The translations under genes and the position numbers were made by a program. The notes under the pieces are model-generated. The model saw nothing but the letters and a program-made list of their open reading frames with translations. It did not search any database and was not told the origin of the DNA. A stretch of DNA of 64,000 nt from Chryseobacterium populi (GTDB taxonomy: Bacteria > Bacteroidota > Bacteroidia > Flavobacteriales > Weeksellaceae): NCBI RefSeq assembly GCF_000282115.1, contig NZ_AKJY01000014.1, forward strand, positions 124,001 to 188,000, written 5' to 3'. Every line of letters begins with the position of its first letter. Positions within the stretch are counted from its first letter, which is position 1. Below are positions 32,749 through 41,009 of this stretch, piece by piece.

Positions 32749-34602
32749 TTATTGATTCATGGGTATTTTAGGCATTCTCTCGCAGATCATCCCAATTAAA
32801 AAGAATGATTTGAATTTCACTTCCTCCCTTTGAAGTTTATATTCCAGAGTCAGAGGATTGCTATTGGTGATGCTGAAATTTTGATTTAAAACAGCATAAT
32901 CATCAATTCTCAGTTCGATGTTGTATTCTCCGTTCGGAATGATCTGGTTGATTATTCCGATCTCATTGGTTTCGATCTCATAAATCCGGCTGTTGTTTGT
33001 TCCTTTGATGGAAATGGCACATTTGTAAATAGGATCATTATTGATTTTGTCAAAAACTTTGAACTGTACATTTGCCCCGGCAGACGGGGTGGGAGCAGGA
33101 TATTTAATCGGAATAAAAATCCCCGGAAACTTTATAGGTCCGGTGACTACAGGAGTAACAGGCTTTACGGGTTGTACTGGTGGCTGTACAGGTTGAGGCG
33201 GAATAACTGGATTGTAGGGCCTTAAATTTCTTATGCTGTTTAAAATACTCATATTCATTTTGTTATTAAAAACAGGGGTTGCATTTACTTTTGCAGCCTC
33301 GGCTACCGGTTCTGCAGCCGGCTTGGCTATAAAATCGGGGGCAGGAATTTTTACAGCTTCAGCAGTAATTGTTTTCTTCGTTAAAGTGTTTAATTGGTCA
33401 GATTTTATAGTCTTAACATTGGTAATCGCCTTAAGGAATTTCTGGTTATTGCTTTTATTTACAAAAAGCTGCTGCTTCATAATTAATGGTCCGAAATAGA
33501 TCAGCTGGTCAGGATTGTTAACCGTATCATTCGTAATCGACGGATCCAGAATTATTTTGAGGTTTTTGATCAGGATCATCGTTTTAGGAAATGCTGGAAG
33601 CTTAAAATCATTCGAAATTGTTTGTCCGTCAGAGATCTTTTTAGCCTCCTTCCATTCAAAAAGTTCAGACATCATAAAGTTTTTATTAAACCAGCTTCTC
33701 TTAAGATGTACAAAAGAATAATCGAGTTCCACAGCCTGTATAATGCTTTCGTCATAATCTATGGAAAGAATCTCTGAAGGCAGGTTTTCATTGGAGCTTT
33801 TGGCCTCCTGAAACAAGCTTTCGAGCTCGGATTTCTCAATTCTCATATTGTTCCATCCCGATTCATTTTCCATAAAATCATAAGGAATAAAATTAATATC
33901 ATGAATAGATGCATTGCTGATCACATCCGTTTTTTCCGCAGCATCAAAAGTGTTTTTTGCATTTTGGGCCATGGCTAAATACAGGTCTGCATCAGATGCT
34001 TTGTTGATTTTTGCCAGCTCGCTGTCAATAAGGTCTTTGTTCCCCTTTACTTTCCATTCGGAGAAAGCTAGCTCCTTCAGATTGTTGAGGCTGACTAATT
34101 GATCATTCCAATTATTTTTCTCGTCATCCGTATCCAGACCGTCAAATATTTCAAGGTGGGTAGTAATTTTATTAACGGCTTCTTCATAGATTTTTCTGTA
34201 TTTTTTATACGCTTTAAATTCCTTGGTATCACTGTTTTTAGCATCAAAAAGAATGGTACTTTTCATCGCTAAAACTTTATCTAAATTTTCTTCAAGGTTC
34301 TTTAAATTATTTTTTTCAAGGATATCCCTGTAAATATCAAACAGGGAATTGTTGGGATTCAGATCCCAGAAATCAGAAGAAATGGGAACGGAGTTCAGTT
34401 CATAAGCCATGTTTTGCTTTTTAATGATGGAAAGTGCTTTCTTCTGGTCATCATTAAGCTGGCTTTGGGGTTTTAACAGCTCCAGGTCTTCATTTTCATA
34501 TATTCTGAGAGAAGGGCAAATCATCGGTAAATCATTTTCCATCGAGCTTTGGGACATATACTTATTCCTGAGCTTCTGGTAAACGGCAATAAAGTATTTC
34601 AT
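32749..34602 (-). CDS. Unrecognised 617-residue protein with RxWFNxxF module, Pro-rich linker and beta-sandwich tail
   Basis: No signal peptide. Residues 1-290 are charged and helical (for example YKKYRKIYEEAVNK). RSWFNKNF at 302-309 and the following DGQTIS...LPAFPKTMILIKNLKIILD segment match, by eye, a module in the next gene upstream. A proline-rich linker (about 460-505, with PPQPVQPPVQPVKP) leads to a C-terminal beta-rich domain (about 510-595) that looks like a CarboxypepD_reg/SpaA-like sandwich. I do not recognise the family. It is the second gene of a three-gene set that ends with a muramidase. A structural or injected protein is one possible role, but that is inference. Confidence 0.7.
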   Translation of the reverse strand: MKYFIAVYQKLRNKYMSQSSMENDLPMICPSLRIYENEDLELLKPQSQLNDDQKKALSIIKKQNMAYELNSVPISSDFWDLNPNNSLFDIYRDILEKNNLKNLEENLDKVLAMKSTILFDAKNSDTKEFKAYKKYRKIYEEAVNKITTHLEIFDGLDTDDEKNNWNDQLVSLNNLKELAFSEWKVKGNKDLIDSELAKINKASDADLYLAMAQNAKNTFDAAEKTDVISNASIHDINFIPYDFMENESGWNNMRIEKSELESLFQEAKSSNENLPSEILSIDYDESIIQAVELDYSFVHLKRSWFNKNFMMSELFEWKEAKKISDGQTISNDFKLPAFPKTMILIKNLKIILDPSITNDTVNNPDQLIYFGPLIMKQQLFVNKSNNQKFLKAITNVKTIKSDQLNTLTKKTITAEAVKIPAPDFIAKPAAEPVAEAAKVNATPVFNNKMNMSILNSIRNLRPYNPVIPPQPVQPPVQPVKPVTPVVTGPIKFPGIFIPIKYPAPTPSAGANVQFKVFDKINNDPIYKCAISIKGTNNSRIYEIETNEIGIINQIIPNGEYNIELRIDDYAVLNQNFSITNSNPLTLEYKLQREEVKFKSFFLIGMICERMPKIPMNQ

Positions 34603-34699
34603 GGCGGTAGTTATTGTTTTTATGAATAATGGTTAAAGTTTAAATAACCGGCAGAAAAGAGACTTCCGCCGGTTACTCTTATTGAGATTGAGAAGGATA

Positions 34700-36310
34700 T
34701 TATGATTTTCCGTCAGTCCATTTCTTGATTTCAGGATTTGGATTCGGAGATTTCGGAACAACATGGCATTTGTAGCCGATAATGTAAACCCCGTCTGAAG
34801 TCAGTTTTTTACCGTTCCATTTCGAGTTGGACTGTACATCCTGGTTATCATAGCTGTAATTTCCTCCGAAAACGAAAGGCCCTATTCCTACTGCTGCTCC
34901 GGAAGTCACTGAATTTTTAACATCAGTATAAGCTGAGCTGTTGTTGGAGAAATCAAGAGAAACATCTTTTGCAATAATCAGTTCCGTAATGATCGAAGGC
35001 ATTAATCCTTTACCGTTACCATCGCTGATCATATCTCCGTTTAATGTCTGAGGAGACTGCTCATGTAATTTCCAGTATTTGGATTCTACGAACTGCTGAT
35101 TAAACCAGCCTCTTTCCACTCTTACTTTTCCTAATTTGAAAGAGATTTTCATATTCGTATAATCCGTATTGATTTTGGTTTTTTCGTGTTTTCCGCCACC
35201 TTTTGCACCGATAGAGAAAATTCCCATGCTGAATCCTCCGGCAGCACCCCAGTTATGAACAGATTTTGAATAATCATAATTAGATTCACCTTCAACAATA
35301 GTTACCGTTGGCCATCCTTTAGATTCTTTCAATGCATTGGCAGCAACCGGGATGGAAGGGGAGTAGTTGGTATAATCCAAAATTCTTGTCCTCTGGCTGT
35401 TTCTGAACTCAGATTCCATTCTTTTCTTAATGACAAGCATATTTTTCTGTTCAACTTCACTCAGGTAATTCTGGATTTTTTCTACCGCTTCTTTATAACC
35501 TAAAGACTGCCATGCCTTTAAAGCTGCATCCTCACGTTTTTTCATATTCTTCCCGTCAATGGAAAGTTTGGCCATAGCTTCAGCATCTCCGTTATCGGCT
35601 GCAGTTCTGATTTCGTTGTTGGCATCTACAATATCAAAATATTTCATCTGATACTCAATGTATTTTGAATAAGTTGGCGAAACGAAAGTGTGGAAAATTT
35701 CAGGCTTGTTCATGTCGTCAATCGGTGAATTCGGATCAAAATCGCCATTTTTTACTTTTTTGATTTTGAACAGCTTGTCTCTTAAAGTATTAAGCTTCTT
35801 TTCTACCTTTTCATCAAATTGAGTATCGACAACTACAGACCACTGTAAAAGATCCTCATATACTTTGGAAACTCTTTTCTGAGAATCATTCATAACGCTC
35901 ATGATGGTCATTGATCTTCCGTTTCCGCTTTCTGTAAGCGGCGGTAATTGAGATGGGATCACATCTACCATTGCGGCAAACTGCTCCATTTGAAGATATT
36001 TTTTGAATTTACTGTTGGTTAATGCATTCTGATAGGCGTCCATATCGATTTTCGGATTTCCGTTGGCATCAAGAATAGGATTTCCTTTTCCGTCCAGCAT
36101 TGGTTTTGGAGAAGGTGCATCTCCGAACAGCCCGTTTAAAGCATAATCAAAAGTATCTTCAGAAAGCGTAACTCCTACCGGGTCAAAAGCGATAAAGTCG
36201 TTTGGTCCCAGAGAATCAGGATTTCCTCCGTTGGTTACAGTGTCATAAACCTGCTTTAAAAGCATACTCATTAAAGAATTCGATTTTGCTTCTTGAGTTA
36301 ATGTTGGCAT
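34700..36310 (-). CDS. Unrecognised 536-residue protein with RxWFNxxF module and glycine-rich segments
   Basis: No signal peptide. Residues 100-310 are helical. Two glycine-rich, alternating segments follow, GAAGGFSMGIFSIGAKGGGK (355-374) and GAAVGIGPFVFGGNYSYDN (about 470-488). They resemble amphipathic strands of pore-forming proteins. Between them lies RGWFNQQF (400-407), with the following DGN and AKDVSLDF residues matching the module of the 617-residue protein. The family is not recognised. It is the first gene behind the only -7 box of the cluster, 97 bases before the 617-residue protein gene. A membrane-acting function is inferred from the glycine-rich pattern, not shown. Confidence 0.7.
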   Translation of the reverse strand: MPTLTQEAKSNSLMSMLLKQVYDTVTNGGNPDSLGPNDFIAFDPVGVTLSEDTFDYALNGLFGDAPSPKPMLDGKGNPILDANGNPKIDMDAYQNALTNSKFKKYLQMEQFAAMVDVIPSQLPPLTESGNGRSMTIMSVMNDSQKRVSKVYEDLLQWSVVVDTQFDEKVEKKLNTLRDKLFKIKKVKNGDFDPNSPIDDMNKPEIFHTFVSPTYSKYIEYQMKYFDIVDANNEIRTAADNGDAEAMAKLSIDGKNMKKREDAALKAWQSLGYKEAVEKIQNYLSEVEQKNMLVIKKRMESEFRNSQRTRILDYTNYSPSIPVAANALKESKGWPTVTIVEGESNYDYSKSVHNWGAAGGFSMGIFSIGAKGGGKHEKTKINTDYTNMKISFKLGKVRVERGWFNQQFVESKYWKLHEQSPQTLNGDMISDGNGKGLMPSIITELIIAKDVSLDFSNNSSAYTDVKNSVTSGAAVGIGPFVFGGNYSYDNQDVQSNSKWNGKKLTSDGVYIIGYKCHVVPKSPNPNPEIKKWTDGKS

Positions 36311-36381
36311 AATTATAAGTTTTTAATATTTTTTTCCTGCTTACTCTTTCCGGTTTTCAGCATCCCCGTTTTTGTATGGTA

Positions 36382-36389
36382 CAAATGTA
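36382..36389 (-). promoter_or_regulatory. -7 element of the 31762-36310 gene set
   Basis: TACATTTG on the minus strand lies about 72 bases before the ATG at 36310. No TTTG -33 box is visible. The 36311-36697 spacer is otherwise AT-rich and empty of genes. Confidence 0.5.
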
Positions 36390-36551
36390 TTAAGGGGTAT
36401 GAAAGAAAATCTCAGTATTTTTCCGATTTATAGATGTGGTTTTTACTGTTTTTCATTTTTTGTTAAATTTTTGTAATTAAAATGAAATTATTGTTGAATA
36501 ATAAAAAGTGTAACTGCTTTATATGTAATGGATTATTATTTTCCGCATAGT

Positions 36552-36559
36552 TAATTTTG
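36552..36559 (+). promoter_or_regulatory. Possible -7 element of the tonB gene
   Basis: TAATTTTG on the + strand fits TAnnTTTG but is about 139 bases from the ATG at 36698, so it is only a candidate. Confidence 0.35.
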
Positions 36560-36697
36560 TAGATTGTTATAAAAATTTTTAAAATACTGTATTTTTAATA
36601 AAATTTTGGCAGATGTTTTGATATTGAATCAATAATTATCGATAATAACTCATAAAACTAATAATCGCTATATTATTAACAGTTTAAATTTTTACTA

Positions 36698-37531
36698 GTG
36701 ATGAAACACCTGAACACAAACCAGGAATTTCGGTTTAACGAAGTTCTTTTTGAGCACCGGAACAAAGAATATGGCGCTTATGTTTTAAGAAACGAATCAG
36801 ACAGAATACTTACCAAAGCTCTTTTTGTAGGCGTAAGTTTGTTGGCTGCAGTTTCAATTACCCCTTTTGTAATTTCTGCCTTCAAAACGGAAGTACCTAC
36901 AGAAAAACCTCCGATTATCTTTGATCTTAAGGATACAGATATTCCTGATAGAGAAGTTGCTCCTCCGGTAATTGTTGTACCTCCAAAAGCTACCCCGGCT
37001 CAAAATGTTAAAACGGTAGATCATAGATTGCCGGAGCCTAAAGCTAAAGTTACTAATGAAAAGATTGTTGAAAAAATTGAAGGAGCCATTTCAGGAACCA
37101 AAAATATTTCAGAAGGAGAAATTGCAAAAACCAATTATAACCCAACAGCCTCTGAAGTAGGAAAAGGACCTGTAGTACCTTATATACCACCAACACTTCC
37201 TCCCGCAAAAAAAATTGAAGATAATACTCCAAGGGTAAAGGTGGATGTAGAAGCTTCTTTTGAAGGTGGAATCAACTCTTTCAGAGAAAAAGTAATGAAT
37301 AAGTTTGATACTTCAGGATTTGAAGAAGGAACAATGAAAACAACAGTTACCTTTATTGTAGAAAAAGATGGAACAATTTCCGGAATTAAAGCTGATGGAG
37401 GAGATGCATCCTTCAATAGTGAGGCTCTTAGAACAATTAAGGCTATTAAAGGAAAATGGATTCCGGCTAAAGTTAATGGACAAAACGTAAGAAGTTATTT
37501 CAAATTTCCGATTTCTATGAAGTTTGAATAA
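36698..37531 (+). CDS. TonB-family energy transducer
   Basis: A 277-residue inner-membrane protein. The N-terminus has the Bacteroidota pattern FNEVLFEHRNKEYGAYVLR, followed by one membrane helix (about residues 43-64, ALFVGVSLLAAVSITPFV), a proline-rich periplasmic spacer (PPVIVVPPKATPAQ), and a C-terminal TonB domain (about 195-277, with EKVMNKFDTSGFEEGT and the last strands YFKFPISMKFE). It transmits proton-motive-force energy to outer-membrane receptors. No exbB/exbD lie alongside. A hairpin that also contains two DnaA-box sequences follows, between tonB and parA. Confidence 0.85.
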   Translation: MMKHLNTNQEFRFNEVLFEHRNKEYGAYVLRNESDRILTKALFVGVSLLAAVSITPFVISAFKTEVPTEKPPIIFDLKDTDIPDREVAPPVIVVPPKATPAQNVKTVDHRLPEPKAKVTNEKIVEKIEGAISGTKNISEGEIAKTNYNPTASEVGKGPVVPYIPPTLPPAKKIEDNTPRVKVDVEASFEGGINSFREKVMNKFDTSGFEEGTMKTTVTFIVEKDGTISGIKADGGDASFNSEALRTIKAIKGKWIPAKVNGQNVRSYFKFPISMKFE

Positions 37532-37555
37532 TCAATAGCAAAGAAATCTTGACAC

Positions 37556-37587
37556 TTATCCACAAAGACCCCGTTTTTTGTGGATAA
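37556..37587 (+). terminator. Terminator with two inverted DnaA-box sequences
   Basis: TTATCCACA (37556-37564) and TGTGGATAA (37579-37587) are perfect inverses, extended by AAA/TTT, and form an 11-bp stem followed by a T-run. This is best read as the rho-independent terminator of tonB. Both arms also equal the consensus DnaA box, and parA follows within about 110 bases. Confidence 0.65.
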
Positions 37588-37671
37588 TTTTTTTAAGCCT
37601 TAAAAACCTTATTAACAATATTTTAACTCAATTTTCGTTTTCTGCATTCATTCAGAGCAAAGAAAAAAGTG

Positions 37672-37679
37672 TATTTTTG
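37672..37679 (+). promoter_or_regulatory. -7 element of the parA operon
   Basis: TATTTTTG matches TAnnTTTG and lies 18 bases before the ATG at 37698. Confidence 0.55.
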
Positions 37680-37697
37680 ATGCTTAAAGTTCTAATA

Positions 37698-38471
37698 ATG
37701 GCAAAAATCATAGGTATCGCTAATCAGAAAGGAGGAGTTGGAAAAACGACAACAGCTGTAAATTTAGCCGCGGCATTAGGGGTATTGGAAAAGAAAATAT
37801 TAATCATTGATGCTGATCCTCAGGCTAATGCAACATCCGGCTTAGGAGTTGACGATGTTCAGTATTCTACTTATAATCTCCTGGAGCACAGTGTTGATAC
37901 AAAAAGCTGTATCAAGCAAACGGCTACTCCCAATTTGGATATTGTACCATCCCATATCGATCTGGTAGCAGCGGAAATCGAATTGGTAGACAAGGAAGAC
38001 CGTGAGTACATGCTTAAAAAAGCATTACAGAGTGTAAGAGATGACTACGATTATATTATTATCGATTGTGCGCCGAGTTTAGGTCTGATTACTGTGAATG
38101 CGCTTACCGCTGCAGATTCTGTGATTATCCCGATTCAATGTGAGTATTTTGCATTGGAAGGACTGGGAAAACTTTTAAATACTATTAAAAACGTTCAGAA
38201 AATCCACAATAAAGATCTGGATATCGAAGGTTTGCTTCTTACCATGTACGACAGCAGATTGAGACTGTCGAACCAGGTGGTGGAAGAAGTGAATGCTCAC
38301 TTCCCTGAAATGGTTTTTGAAACTATCATCAGCAGAAACGTAAGATTGAGCGAGGCCCCGAGTTTCGGTGAAAGTATCCTGAATTACGATGCTGAAAGTA
38401 AAGGAGCGATCCAGTATATCCAGCTGGCGGAAGAAGTTTTATTGAAAAACGAAAATTTAGTAAAGAATTAA
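37698..38471 (+). CDS. parA: Chromosome-partitioning ATPase ParA
   Basis: A 257-residue ParA/Soj-type ATPase. The deviant Walker A is KGGVGKTT (11-18), Walker B-like sequence is IIIDCAPSLG, and SEAPSFGESIL near the end is typical. With ParB it segregates origin regions and acts on DNA as an ATP-dependent dimer. Start is ATG at 37698, where the protein begins AKIIGIANQKGGVG. An upstream in-frame start would add a long hydrophobic stretch that does not belong to the family. It lies first in the conserved run parA-parB-DUF5683-dapB-lepB. Confidence 0.95.
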   Translation: MAKIIGIANQKGGVGKTTTAVNLAAALGVLEKKILIIDADPQANATSGLGVDDVQYSTYNLLEHSVDTKSCIKQTATPNLDIVPSHIDLVAAEIELVDKEDREYMLKKALQSVRDDYDYIIIDCAPSLGLITVNALTAADSVIIPIQCEYFALEGLGKLLNTIKNVQKIHNKDLDIEGLLLTMYDSRLRLSNQVVEEVNAHFPEMVFETIISRNVRLSEAPSFGESILNYDAESKGAIQYIQLAEEVLLKNENLVKN

Positions 38472-38576
38472 AGTAAATAGTGAATGGTCTGATACATCAA
38501 GAAAATAGTTAATAAATAGTATTTATCAATTATCATCTATTGGTTATCTATCAGTCATCATTGAGCAATTATATTT

Positions 38577-39467
38577 ATGAAGGACAAAAAAAGAGCTATG
38601 GGACGTGGTTTGGGAGCTATTTTAAGTGCTGAATCCAAAGCGACGATCAATTCTGCTACCGATGAAGGAGCAGATAAATTTGTTGGAAATATTGTAGAAG
38701 TAGCCATTGAAGATATTTATCCTAATCCGACCCAACCGAGAACTTATTTTGACGAAAAAGCATTAAACGAACTTGCACAGTCAATTAAAAACTTAGGTGT
38801 AATCCAACCGGTTACCCTGAGAAAAGACGGTGAAAAGTTTGAGATCATATCCGGGGAAAGACGTTTCAGAGCGAGTAAAATTGCAGGTTTAACATCTATT
38901 CCTGCCTATATTCGTTTAGTAAACGACCAGGAGCTGTTGGAAATGGCCCTTGTTGAAAATATTCAGAGGGAAGATCTTGATTCAATTGAAATTGCTTTGA
39001 CCTATCAAAGACTTTTGGATGAGATCGGGATGACACAGGAAAACCTGAGCCAGAGAGTTGGAAAAGACAGAAGTACCATTACCAATTCTATCAGGTTATT
39101 GAGATTGAATCCCGATATTCAGAATGCAATCCGAAGCGGGGAAATTTCTGCAGGACACGGGAGAGCTATCATCAGTATGGAAAATGAGGAACTTCAGCAG
39201 ATCTTATTTGAGCTGATTATTAAAGAGCAATTGAATGTTCGCCAGGCTGAACAGGCAGCTGCAGCTCTGAAAGCTCCGAAATCACCTGCCGCTAAAAGGG
39301 CAAAGGTTGAACTTTCAAATAATTATAAAAGAGCTCAGAAAACGATTTCTGATATTTTAGAGGTAAAAGTGGAGATTAAAACCTCCGGAAATGGTAAAAA
39401 AGGTAAAATTGTTCTTGACTTTAAAAATGAAGACGAGCTGGAATATATTTTATCCCATATTAAATAA
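38577..39467 (+). CDS. parB: Chromosome-partitioning protein ParB
   Basis: A 296-residue CTP-dependent DNA clamp. It has the N-terminal box with GERRFRASKIAGL (the CTP/arginine-rich motif), a helix-turn-helix (LSQRVGKDRSTITNSIRL, about 155-172) for parS binding, and a C-terminal dimer domain. It follows parA by 105 bases and precedes the DUF5683 gene by zero bases. I could not see a parS palindrome in the window, so the binding site is elsewhere or differs from the consensus. Confidence 0.95.
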   Translation: MKDKKRAMGRGLGAILSAESKATINSATDEGADKFVGNIVEVAIEDIYPNPTQPRTYFDEKALNELAQSIKNLGVIQPVTLRKDGEKFEIISGERRFRASKIAGLTSIPAYIRLVNDQELLEMALVENIQREDLDSIEIALTYQRLLDEIGMTQENLSQRVGKDRSTITNSIRLLRLNPDIQNAIRSGEISAGHGRAIISMENEELQQILFELIIKEQLNVRQAEQAAAALKAPKSPAAKRAKVELSNNYKRAQKTISDILEVKVEIKTSGNGKKGKIVLDFKNEDELEYILSHIK

Positions 39468-40106
39468 ATGAAGAAAATACTTTTCACTTTTTTCTTGTGT
39501 CTGTTTGCAATTACTTATTCACAAGTAAATCCTAATGATACTATTCGGGTAGAGCACCACCCGAAAGACAGTATCTCTGCAGAAAAACCGACAAAATCTG
39601 AAGCGAAAATCGTAGCAGATCTTGAAAAAGCCAACGGACCTACTGTAAAAACATTAAAACTGAATCCCACCAAAGCAGGTTTGTATTCTGCCGTATTACC
39701 GGGATTAGGGCAATACTATAATAAAAAATATTGGAAGATCCCTATCGTATGGGGAGCTGTAGGTGCCGGTGTCGGAATTGCCATGTGGAATGACAAACAG
39801 TATAAAAAATACAGAGAATACTATATTGCCAAGTTAAACGGTACTCCCAATGAATTTATAGACAGCCGTCCATGGCTTGATAAAGTAGCTTTGGGGAATG
39901 TACAGGACAGGGCAAAAAGACAACGAGACTACGCGATCGCCATTACAGGATTGATCTATATCCTCAATATTGTAGATGCCGTAGTAGATGCTCACCTTTA
40001 TGAAAGCCGGCATGACCCGGATTTAACTTTCAGTCCTGCAGTGATCCAGGATGAATTTGGAACAGCACCTCCTAAAACGGGATTGAGCTTAAGTTACCGG
40101 TTTTAA
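39468..40106 (+). CDS. DUF5683-domain membrane-associated protein
   Basis: A 212-residue protein with a signal peptide (residues 1-18, FAITYSQ) and a DUF5683 domain (about 65-175, including YSAVLPGLGQYYNKKYWKIP). Two short hydrophobic segments follow (VWGAVGAGVGIAMW, and YAIAITGLIYILNIVDAVV). Its function is unknown; the position between parB and dapB is strongly conserved in the phylum. It starts directly at the stop of parB, so translational coupling is likely. Confidence 0.85.
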   Translation: MKKILFTFFLCLFAITYSQVNPNDTIRVEHHPKDSISAEKPTKSEAKIVADLEKANGPTVKTLKLNPTKAGLYSAVLPGLGQYYNKKYWKIPIVWGAVGAGVGIAMWNDKQYKKYREYYIAKLNGTPNEFIDSRPWLDKVALGNVQDRAKRQRDYAIAITGLIYILNIVDAVVDAHLYESRHDPDLTFSPAVIQDEFGTAPPKTGLSLSYRF

Positions 40107-40181
40107 AATAAAATAAATAGAATAATATCACATGAAACTTTAACAGTACATGTGGCAAATGCAAGACATAAAAAATATCGC

Positions 40182-40883
40182 ATGAAAATAGCATTAGTTG
40201 GATACGGAAAAATGGGCAAGATCATTGATGAAATTGCAACGAAAAGAGGCCATGAAGTAGTAGCCCGCCTGAAAGAAACTCCAACTGCTGAAAACCTGAA
40301 TAATCCTGATGTTGTTATCGAATTTTCATTACCTGAAGTAGCATTTGATAACATAAAAGCCTGTCTTGAAAATAAGATTCCCGTAATCTGCGGAACAACA
40401 GGCTGGCTGGAGAAAAAAGAGGAAGTGGAAAAAATGGCTGCTGACCATGGAACAGCATTCTTATATGGCTCAAACTTCAGCTTAGGGGTTAATTTATTTT
40501 TTGCGCTTAATGAAAAGTTAGCCGATCTGATGAAAAGTGTGGTAGAATATTCATGTCAGCTGGAAGAAATTCACCACATCCATAAAAAAGATGCACCAAG
40601 CGGTACTGCGATCTCTTTGGCAGAGGGCATCTTTAAACATAACCCTAAATTTGACGCATGGAAATTAGAAGAAACCCGGGAAAACCAGTTGGGTATTTTT
40701 GCGATCCGCGAAGATGAGGTTCCGGGAACCCATAGTGTGTTCTACAGAAGTGAAGTGGATGAAATTGAGATCAAGCACACTGCATTCAGCAGAAATGGAT
40801 TTGCATTGGGCGCTGTATTCGCTGCAGAGTGGATTAAAGATAAAAAAGGGAATTTTACGATGAAAGACGTTTTAGGGCTTTAG
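40182..40883 (+). CDS. dapB: 4-hydroxy-tetrahydrodipicolinate reductase
   Basis: A 233-residue NAD(P)H-dependent reductase of the lysine/diaminopimelate pathway. The nucleotide loop is LVGYGKMGKII (residues 5-15), the catalytic His region is EIHHIHKKDAPSGTA, and CGTTGW is the dinucleotide contact. It supplies DAP for peptidoglycan. Start is the ATG at 40182, at the first beta strand; upstream in-frame starts would add residues foreign to the family. Part of the parA-to-lepB run. Confidence 0.95.
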   Translation: MKIALVGYGKMGKIIDEIATKRGHEVVARLKETPTAENLNNPDVVIEFSLPEVAFDNIKACLENKIPVICGTTGWLEKKEEVEKMAADHGTAFLYGSNFSLGVNLFFALNEKLADLMKSVVEYSCQLEEIHHIHKKDAPSGTAISLAEGIFKHNPKFDAWKLEETRENQLGIFAIREDEVPGTHSVFYRSEVDEIEIKHTAFSRNGFALGAVFAAEWIKDKKGNFTMKDVLGL

Positions 40884-41009
40884 TTGTTGTAACAAAACCC
40901 TTAAATTGTAAACAAATAGTAGAGATGAATAGCCACTTATTCAAAGCAGAATAACAATCATCAATCATCACTAATCATTTATATTATTTAGAATAGGCAC
41001 AAAAAAACT

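Noticed and set aside
37556-37587. oriC based on two DnaA boxes
   Set aside because: The boxes form the stem of a terminator with a T-run. No dnaA, further DnaA boxes or AT-rich unwinding region is seen nearby, so they are reported only as a curiosity.
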